A stretch of 64,000 bases of DNA from Hydromonas sp. (GTDB lineage Bacteria > Pseudomonadota > Gammaproteobacteria > Burkholderiales > Burkholderiaceae). Location of the stretch: assembly GCA_017495165.1 (NCBI GenBank), contig JAFEII010000016.1, forward strand, positions 124,001-188,000, written 5' to 3'. The translations under genes and the position numbers were made by a program. Under the pieces are notes generated by a model that did not search any database, was not told where the DNA came from, and saw only the letters and a program-made list of their open reading frames with translations. This document shows, one piece after another, positions 58,607-64,000 of the stretch (position 1 is the stretch's first letter; every line of letters starts with the position of its first letter).

Positions 58607-59266
58607 ATGAGTCACAATGGACTAGGTCTGTTGGGTCGCAAAGTGGGTATGACCCGCATTTTTGCTGAGGATGGTTCATCCATTCCAGTGACTGTGTTGG
58701 ATGTATCTAACAACCGCGTTACCCAAATCAAGACGCCTGAAGTTGACGGCTATGCCGCCGTTCAGGTCACTTATGGTACTCGTCGCGCATCTCGTGTTGC
58801 TAAACCTCAAGCGGGTCACTTAGCAAAAGCGGGTGTTGAAGCGGGTTCCTTCACAAAAGAGTTTCGTTTGTCAGCCGATGACTTGGCTAAAATGACCGCG
58901 GGCAGCAATGTTTCCGTAGAGTTGTTTGAAGTCGGTCAAAAAGTGGACGTTACCGGTGTTACTATCGGTAAAGGCTACGCAGGTACCATCAAACGTTACC
59001 ACTTCGCATCAGGCCGTGCATCACACGGTAACTCTCGTTCACATAATGTACCTGGTTCCATCGGTATGGCGCAAGATCCAGGTCGTGTTTTCCCTGGTAA
59101 ACGCATGACGGGTCACTTGGGTGATGTGAATCGCACCACGCAAAATTTAGAAATCGCACGTGTTGATTTGGAACGCGGATTGTTGCTGATTAAAGGCGCA
59201 GTTCCTGGTTCTAAAAACGGTGAAATCATCGTTCGCAGTGCAGTTAAAGCGAAAGGGGCGAAATAA
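58607..59266 (+). CDS. rplC: 50S ribosomal protein L3
   Basis: The 219-residue protein has [17 protein letters not shown] at the N-terminus and the central [41 protein letters not shown] (in part the L3 signature, with the glutamine methylated in E. coli). It binds 23S rRNA. The usual upstream partner rpsJ is absent. Start ATG 58607; an ATG four codons upstream overlaps the hairpin. The stop overlaps rplD by 1 bp (TAATG). Confidence 0.98.
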   Translation: MSHNGLGLLGRKVGMTRIFAEDGSSIPVTVLDVSNNRVTQIKTPEVDGYAAVQVTYGTRRASRVAKPQAGHLAKAGVEAGSFTKEFRLSADDLAKMTAGSNVSVELFEVGQKVDVTGVTIGKGYAGTIKRYHFASGRASHGNSRSHNVPGSIGMAQDPGRVFPGKRMTGHLGDVNRTTQNLEIARVDLERGLLLIKGAVPGSKNGEIIVRSAVKAKGAK

Positions 59267-59883
59267 TGGATATTAAGCTCTTAAACGTAGACGGTTCAGC
59301 TTCTGCTGTTACCGCATCTGAAGCAGTTTTTGGCCGTGAGTACAACGAAGCTTTGATTCATCAAATCGTTGTCGCATATCAAGCCAATGCTCGCGCAGGT
59401 GACCGTGCGCAAAAAACACGTCGTCAAGTGAAACACTCGACGAAAAAGCCTTGGGCACAAAAAGGTACGGGTCGCGCTCGTGCCGGTATGACTTCTTCGC
59501 CAGTATGGCGTGGGGGTGGACGTGCACATCCAAATTCACCTGATGAAAATTTCTCTCAAAAAGTGAATCGTAAAATGCAACGCGCCGCATTGTGCAGTAT
59601 TTACTCACAATTGGTTCGTGACCAACGTTTGGTGGTGGTTGATACATTTGCTGTGGCAACGCCTAAAACCAAAGAAGTTGCAGATAAATTAAAAGGCTTG
59701 GGCTTAACGTCAACACTCATCATCACTGATGACTTTAACGAAAACCTATACTTGGCAACTCGCAACTTGATTAATGTTGAGGTGTTAGAGCCTAAACACG
59801 TTGACCCATTGTCTTTGTTGTTCTACAAAAAAATTGTAGTCACTAAAGGCGCGGTCGCGCAAATCGAGGAGATCTTGTCATGA
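59266..59883 (+). CDS. rplD: 50S ribosomal protein L4
   Basis: The 205-residue protein shows the L4 signature with [19 protein letters not shown] and [11 protein letters not shown] in the extended loop, and lines the exit tunnel. In E. coli L4 also represses the S10 operon through the leader; whether this works here is unknown since the leader region differs. It overlaps rplC by 1 bp and rplW by 4 bp. Confidence 0.98.
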   Translation: MDIKLLNVDGSASAVTASEAVFGREYNEALIHQIVVAYQANARAGDRAQKTRRQVKHSTKKPWAQKGTGRARAGMTSSPVWRGGGRAHPNSPDENFSQKVNRKMQRAALCSIYSQLVRDQRLVVVDTFAVATPKTKEVADKLKGLGLTSTLIITDDFNENLYLATRNLINVEVLEPKHVDPLSLLFYKKIVVTKGAVAQIEEILS

Positions 59884-60179
59884 GTCAAGAACGTTTAATG
59901 CAAGTATTGCTCGCGCCCATCGTTTCAGAAAAAAGTACCTTTGTAGCAGAAAAATACGAACACGTAGCTTTCCGCGTGATGCAATGCGCTACCAAACATG
60001 AAATTAAATCGGCTGTTGAATTATTGTTCAAAGTAGAAGTAGAAGCTGTTCGCGTGTTGAACCGTAAAGGTAAGACCAAGCGCACAGGTCGTGGTATGGG
60101 TCGTCGTTCTAACGTCCGCTTAGCCTACGTTGCCTTGAAAACAGGTCAAGAAATTCGCTTTGACGAGGAGGTTAAATAA
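59880..60179 (+). CDS. rplW: 50S ribosomal protein L23
   Basis: The 99-residue protein has [24 protein letters not shown] (in part) and the [18 protein letters not shown] segment typical of L23, which sits at the tunnel exit and docks trigger factor and SRP. It overlaps rplD (ATGA) and ends on the rplB start (TAATG). Confidence 0.97.
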   Translation: MSQERLMQVLLAPIVSEKSTFVAEKYEHVAFRVMQCATKHEIKSAVELLFKVEVEAVRVLNRKGKTKRTGRGMGRRSNVRLAYVALKTGQEIRFDEEVK

Positions 60180-61006
60180 TGGCACTCGTAAAACTCAAAC
60201 CAACCTCGCCAGGCCGTCGTGGCATGGTCAAGTTGGTCAACAAAGAATTGCATAAAGGCGCGCCTCATGCACCTTTGTTGGAACATCAAAAACAAAACGC
60301 TGGTCGTAACCACAATGGTCACATCACCACCCGTCATCGTGGCGGTGGTCATAAACACCATTACCGTTTAATCGACTTCAAACGCAATGACAAAGATGGC
60401 ATCGTCGCGAAAGTGGAACGTTTAGAATACGATCCAAACCGCAGCGCCAACATCGCTTTGTTGTTGTACAAAGATGGCGAACGCCGTTACATCATCGCTC
60501 CGCGTGGTGTATCAGCAGGTCATGAGCTGGTGAGCGGTGCTGAAGCGCCAATCAAAGCAGGTAATTCATTGCCATTGCGCAATATCCCTGTCGGTTCAAC
60601 TGTACATTGCGTTGAAATGAAACCAGGCAAAGGTGCACAAATGGTGCGTTCAGCTGGTACTTCTGCTCAATTGATGGCACGTGAAGGTATCTACGCTCAA
60701 ATTCGTTTGCGCTCAGGTGAAGTTCGTCGTGTTCACGTTGATTGCCGCGCCACTATTGGTGAGGTTGGCAACGAAGAGCACGGTCTACGCAAAATCGGTA
60801 AAGCTGGTGCAATGCGCTGGCGTGGTGTTCGCCCGACAGTGCGTGGTGTGGTCATGAATCCAGTTGATCACCCGCACGGTGGTGGTGAAGGCCGTACTTC
60901 AGCCGGTATGCATCCTGTGTCGCCATGGGGTCAAAAGACCAAGGGTTATCGTACGCGTCGCAACAAGCGCACCGATAGCATGATTGTTAAACGTCGCTAC
61001 AAATAA
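60179..61006 (+). CDS. rplB: 50S ribosomal protein L2
   Basis: The 275-residue protein carries [36 protein letters not shown] (in part) and the C-terminal [20 protein letters not shown], the L2 signature near the peptidyl-transferase centre. Length is normal. It is 10 bp before rpsS, which has AAGGAG upstream. Confidence 0.98.
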   Translation: MALVKLKPTSPGRRGMVKLVNKELHKGAPHAPLLEHQKQNAGRNHNGHITTRHRGGGHKHHYRLIDFKRNDKDGIVAKVERLEYDPNRSANIALLLYKDGERRYIIAPRGVSAGHELVSGAEAPIKAGNSLPLRNIPVGSTVHCVEMKPGKGAQMVRSAGTSAQLMAREGIYAQIRLRSGEVRRVHVDCRATIGEVGNEEHGLRKIGKAGAMRWRGVRPTVRGVVMNPVDHPHGGGEGRTSAGMHPVSPWGQKTKGYRTRRNKRTDSMIVKRRYK

Positions 61007-61016
61007 GGAGTGAATA

Positions 61017-61292
61017 ATGGCTCGTTCAGTTAAAAAAGGTCCATTTTGCGACGCTCACTTATTGAAAAAAGTAGATGCGGCGATTGCAAATCGTGACAAA
61101 AAACCTATCAAAACGTGGTCTCGTCGCTCAACGGTTTTGCCTGATTTCATTGGCTTAACCATTGCAGTACACAACGGCCGTCAACATTTACCCGTCTATA
61201 TTTCTGAAAATATGGTCGGCCATAAGCTCGGCGAATTTGCCTTGACGCGTACCTTCAAAGGTCATGCGGCAGACAAAAAAGCGAAGAAATAA
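61017..61292 (+). CDS. rpsS: 30S ribosomal protein S19
   Basis: The 91-residue protein matches S19: [33 protein letters not shown], and [21 protein letters not shown] (in part). It binds the 30S head with S13. It is 12 bp before rplV. Confidence 0.98.
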   Translation: MARSVKKGPFCDAHLLKKVDAAIANRDKKPIKTWSRRSTVLPDFIGLTIAVHNGRQHLPVYISENMVGHKLGEFALTRTFKGHAADKKAKK

Positions 61293-61304
61293 GGATAAGC
61301 GAAA

Positions 61305-61634
61305 ATGGAAACTACTGCTATTTTACGCGGCGTTCGCTTATCGGCTCAAAAAGGTCGCTTAGTGGCCGATTTGATTCGCGGCATGAACGTCGAACAAGCA
61401 TTGAACACGTTAACTTTTACCCGTAAAAAAGCGGCCGTAATTGTGAAAAAAGTATTGGAATCAGCAATTGCCAATGCCGAACACAATGATGGTGCTGATA
61501 TTGACGATTTACGCGTCACTAAAATTTACATCGATAAAGGTGCGTCGCTCAAACGGATGTCACCACGCGCCAAAGGCCGTGGTAACAGTATTGAAAAACA
61601 AACCAGTCACATCACTGTGACCGTTGGTAACTAA
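61305..61634 (+). CDS. rplV: 50S ribosomal protein L22
   Basis: The 109-residue protein has [20 protein letters not shown] and the C-terminal hairpin [18 protein letters not shown] that reaches the exit tunnel, the site where macrolide-resistance changes can arise. The loop looks wild-type. It is 9 bp before rpsC. Confidence 0.98.
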   Translation: METTAILRGVRLSAQKGRLVADLIRGMNVEQALNTLTFTRKKAAVIVKKVLESAIANAEHNDGADIDDLRVTKIYIDKGASLKRMSPRAKGRGNSIEKQTSHITVTVGN

Positions 61635-61643
61635 GGAGTCAAG

Positions 61644-62444
61644 ATGGGACAAAAGATTAACCCAACTGGCTTTCGTTTGCCAGTAACCCGTGATTGGGAC
61701 TCGCGCTGGTACGCCAGCAATAAAGACTTTTCTCAACTATTGATTGAAGACTTGCGCGTCCGTGAATATCTGGGTAAAAAGCTTAAAAATGCTTCTGTTG
61801 CACGCATTTTGATTGAGCGTCCTGCTAAAACAGCGCGCATCACCATTTTTTCATCACGCCCTGGTGTGGTGATTGGTAAAAAAGGCGAAGATATTGAAGT
61901 ATTGCGCTCTGCTTTACAAAAAATGATGAATGTACCTGTGCACGTCAACATTGAAGAAGTTCGTAAGCCAGAATTAGATGCGCAATTGATTGGCGATTCT
62001 ATCGCTCAACAATTGGAAAAACGTATCCAGTTCCGCCGTGCGATGCGTCGTTCAATGCAAAGTGCCATGCGCTTAGGCGCAGGCGGGATTAAAATCATGA
62101 GTTCGGGTCGTTTGAATGGGATTGAAATTGCCCGTTCAGAGTGGTATCGCGAAGGCCGAGTGCCTTTACATACCCTCAAAGCGAACATTGATTATGCTAC
62201 CAGCACAGCATTGACTGCTTACGGTATCATCGGTATCAAAGTTTGGGTCTATAAAGGCGATACGTTAAACCGTAAAAACCTGCCAGGCACAGGCTATGAG
62301 CATGATGGTAAAGATGATAAACAACCACGTCGCGAAGGCCGCCCATCAGGCGATCGTAAACGCCGTGATGGTGATGCTCCTGGTGCCCGTCGTCCTTCGA
62401 CACGCAAACCAGCCGATGCTAAACCAGCCGCTGCAGGAGAATAA
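61644..62444 (+). CDS. rpsC: 30S ribosomal protein S3
   Basis: The 266-residue protein has [20 protein letters not shown] (20 residues), the KH domain with [13 protein letters not shown], and [14 protein letters not shown]. The C-terminal 45 residues are a charged extension rich in R, K, D, P and A. This tail is longer than in E. coli S3 (233 residues) and is common in beta-proteobacteria. It forms the mRNA entry with S4 and S5. It is 2 bp before rplP. Confidence 0.98.
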   Translation: MGQKINPTGFRLPVTRDWDSRWYASNKDFSQLLIEDLRVREYLGKKLKNASVARILIERPAKTARITIFSSRPGVVIGKKGEDIEVLRSALQKMMNVPVHVNIEEVRKPELDAQLIGDSIAQQLEKRIQFRRAMRRSMQSAMRLGAGGIKIMSSGRLNGIEIARSEWYREGRVPLHTLKANIDYATSTALTAYGIIGIKVWVYKGDTLNRKNLPGTGYEHDGKDDKQPRREGRPSGDRKRRDGDAPGARRPSTRKPADAKPAAAGE

Positions 62445-62446
62445 TT

Positions 62447-62863
62447 ATGTTACAACCCGCACGTAGAAAGTACCGTAAAGAACAGAAAGGCCGAAACACT
62501 GGCGTGGCAACACGCGGTGCAGACGTATCTTTTGGTGATTTTGGTCTAAAATGTGTTGAACGTGGCCGCATCACCGCCCGTCAAATCGAAGCCGCACGTC
62601 GCGCAATGACCCGTCACATCAAACGTGGTGGTCGTATTTGGATTCGTATTTATCCTGACAAACCAATCTCAAACAAGCCTGCAGAGGTTCGTATGGGTAA
62701 TGGTAAAGGTAATCCAGAGTACTACGTCGCTGAGATTCAACCTGGTAAAATGCTTTATGAAATGGATGGCGTTTCAGAAGAATTGGCACGCCAAGCCTTC
62801 CGTTTGGCTGAAGCCAAATTACCATTAAAATGCGTGTTTGTTACACGTACAATCGGTGGTTAA
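62447..62863 (+). CDS. rplP: 50S ribosomal protein L16
   Basis: The 138-residue protein has [17 protein letters not shown] and the signature [18 protein letters not shown], then [20 protein letters not shown] (20 residues). It helps shape the A site. Length is normal. Confidence 0.98.
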   Translation: MLQPARRKYRKEQKGRNTGVATRGADVSFGDFGLKCVERGRITARQIEAARRAMTRHIKRGGRIWIRIYPDKPISNKPAEVRMGNGKGNPEYYVAEIQPGKMLYEMDGVSEELARQAFRLAEAKLPLKCVFVTRTIGG

Positions 62864-62872
62864 GGAGAAATC

Positions 62873-63067
62873 ATGAAAGCATCAGAATTATTAACCAAAG
62901 ACACAGCCGCTCTTCAAGTTGAGTTAAATGCATTGTTGAAAGCGCAATTTAATTTGCGTATGCAACGTGCGATGCAACAGTTGACGGATGTGAATCAGCT
63001 CAAAAACGTACGTCGTGACATCGCTCGCGTTCGTACCATTATGCACCAGAAGGTAGGTCAAAAATGA
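62873..63067 (+). CDS. rpmC: 50S ribosomal protein L29
   Basis: The 64-residue helical protein has [15 protein letters not shown] and [16 protein letters not shown] with the C-terminal [12 protein letters not shown] helix. AAGGAGAAATC precedes the ATG. Its stop overlaps rpsQ by 4 bp (ATGA). Confidence 0.96.
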   Translation: MKASELLTKDTAALQVELNALLKAQFNLRMQRAMQQLTDVNQLKNVRRDIARVRTIMHQKVGQK

Positions 63068-63330
63068 GTGAACAAAAATCATTAAGCCGCGTATTAGAAG
63101 GCCGCGTTACGTCTAATAAAATGGACAAAACGGTCACGGTTCTCGTTGAACGTCGTGTTACTCATCCTTTGTACGGTAAAATTATCGTTCAATCGAAAAA
63201 GTATCATGCACATGATGAAACCAATCAATACAACGAAGGCGACCTCGTTGCCATCGAAGAAACGCGTCCTGTTTCTAAGACCAAGTCTTGGGCAGTGATT
63301 CGTTTAATCGAAGCGAGCCGCGCAATCTAA
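63064..63330 (+). CDS. rpsQ: 30S ribosomal protein S17
   Basis: The 88-residue OB-fold protein has [29 protein letters not shown] (in part) and [20 protein letters not shown] (20 residues). In most bacteria rplN, rplX and rplE follow in the spc operon; here a terminator follows and the next gene is unrelated. Confidence 0.97.
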   Translation: MSEQKSLSRVLEGRVTSNKMDKTVTVLVERRVTHPLYGKIIVQSKKYHAHDETNQYNEGDLVAIEETRPVSKTKSWAVIRLIEASRAI

Positions 63331-63349
63331 TTGCACAGCACGTTGTTGT

Positions 63350-63385
63350 ATAAAAAGCCACGCTTATTGCGTGGCTTTTTTTATT
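63350..63385 (+). terminator. Terminator after rpsQ
   Basis: AAAAAGCCACGC/GCGTGGCTTTTT stem with loop TTATT (63352-63382), followed by a T tract. It ends the truncated ribosomal operon. Confidence 0.9.
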
Positions 63386-63410
63386 TGAGTCCGTGGTTTA
63401 CTGACTCGGT

Positions 63411-63659
63411 ATGATTCGAGCTGCTGGTTCGGGCAGCACTATTCTGATGGTGAGAATGCGTCTTTTTGGTTTTGGCGGATTGGGCTTTGTGGTGAAATGT
63501 GACATGCGTCAGCGAATATCGAGTTGGCGTTCAAAATTATTATCCTTATGGCTTAGTTTGTCTCCCCCGATTGCTTGTGTTTACAAGCTTTTGGGCGAAT
63601 GGTTAATTGGCGCGGGCGTCATTATGATGATGCAGGAGTCATTATCAGAGGAGGCTTGA
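63411..63659 (+). CDS. Uncertain small ORF before narK
   Basis: An 82-codon frame ends at a TGA that overlaps the narK ATG by 1 bp (TGATG), and GAGGAGG (63648-63654) lies at its end. The predicted protein is basic, with a hydrophobic stretch (LLSLWLSLSPPIACVYKLL), but no family is recognised and the codon use is irregular. It could be an upstream leader peptide or chance. The 5' end is unsettled. Confidence 0.25.
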   Translation: MIRAAGSGSTILMVRMRLFGFGGLGFVVKCDMRQRISSWRSKLLSLWLSLSPPIACVYKLLGEWLIGAGVIMMMQESLSEEA

Positions 63660-64000
63660 TGAAAAAGGTTCATGCGAATAACAGTCAATACAAGGCGTAC
63701 AGCGTTTTGGTGGCCAGCACGGTTGCTTTTACCGTGTGTTTTATGGTGTGGATGATGTATGCGGTTTTGGGGATTCCTGTCAAAAAGGAACTTGGTCTGA
63801 ATGAATTGCAGTTTGGTATTTTGACCGCGATTCCTGTGTTGTCGGGTTCGTTGGTGCGCGTGCCTTTGGGGATTTGGACGGATCGATTTGGTGGGCGGTT
63901 GGTCATGAGCTGTTTAATGTTGTCGACGGTTGTGCCGATTTTTATGGCGCAGTTTGCGACGGTGTATTGGCAGTTTTTGGTCATTGGTTTATTTGTTGGT
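63659..64000 (+). CDS. narK: NarK-type nitrate/nitrite transporter, MFS (partial)
   Basis: The gene runs off the right edge. The first 114 residues read MKKVHANNSQYKAYSVLVAS and continue with the NarK hallmarks: TVCFMVWMMYAVLGIPVKKELG (in part), LNELQFGILTAIPVLSGSL (in part) and RVPLGIWTDRFGGRLVM, the first MFS motif with the D-R-GGR pattern. Such proteins take up nitrate or export nitrite, usually next to nar genes, so a denitrification or nitrate-respiration cluster may follow. GAGGAGG lies 5 bp upstream of the ATG. The gene has not been checked beyond the edge. Confidence 0.88.
   Translation, partial: MKKVHANNSQYKAYSVLVASTVAFTVCFMVWMMYAVLGIPVKKELGLNELQFGILTAIPVLSGSLVRVPLGIWTDRFGGRLVMSCLMLSTVVPIFMAQFATVYWQFLVIGLFVG

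Overview
The window looks like a chromosomal segment of a betaproteobacterium, most likely order Burkholderiales, with a lower GC content than Burkholderia or Ralstonia. The placement rests on gene order and protein families: the tail of dnaA followed by dnaN and gyrB at the left edge, a gyrA-ompA-ubiG-gph block, several trimeric general porins, a hemC-hemD-hemX-hemY block, and the Burkholderiales-type mla-ibaG-murA-his-tat super-cluster. The DnaA boxes before dnaN place the window near the replication origin. I saw no rRNA, tRNA, CRISPR array, transposase or integrase.

Layout. 1-3.9 kb: dnaA end, dnaN, gyrB. 4.2-8.1 kb (minus strand): yegP-like gene, DEDDh exonuclease, gyrA. 8.4-16.6 kb: OmpA-like lipoprotein, ubiG, gph, three porins, waaA. 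16.8-24.1 kb: the Anbu operon (circularly permuted ATP-grasp, alpha-E protein, transglutaminase, Anbu protease), interrupted by a 3-kb AT-rich island. 24.2-30.9 kb: GST, hemCDXY, comM. 31.0-38.6 kb: atpIBEFHAG, a small extra lipoprotein gene, then atpDC. 38.6-44.4 kb: mlaF-E-D-A-C without an adjacent mlaB, ibaG, murA, yjdM. 44.5-55.8 kb: hisG, D, C, B, H, A, F, I and E with several non-histidine genes between them. 55.8-58.4 kb: HIT protein, tatABC, pyrE. 58.6-63.3 kb: an S10-type ribosomal block that starts at rplC, without rpsJ, and ends at rpsQ. The right edge holds the start of a NarK-type nitrate/nitrite transporter.

Most of the window is housekeeping: replication, oxidative phosphorylation, heme, outer-membrane lipid transport, peptidoglycan precursor, histidine, Tat export and ribosome. 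Operons are tight, with many ATGA or TAATG overlaps, and strong hairpin terminators close most transcription units.

The accessory content is the interesting part. (1) The island at about 18.29-21.34 kb sits exactly at the 5' end of the alpha-E gene of the Anbu operon. It encodes a predicted lipoprotein, a large protein resembling type IV secretion (Xanthomonas-type) antibacterial effectors, and a coiled-coil/membrane protein. It also holds a truncated second effector allele that is almost identical to the intact gene over 243 bp. The first nine codons of the alpha-E gene occur at both ends of the island, recoded synonymously, and include a perfect 16-bp direct repeat. (2) The his cluster carries a PD-(D/E)XK-like nuclease gene directly after hisG and an ATPase plus TOPRIM-like pair between hisD and hisC. 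The pair's layout recalls PARIS/OLD-type phage defence. (3) A small lipoprotein gene is embedded between atpG and atpD.
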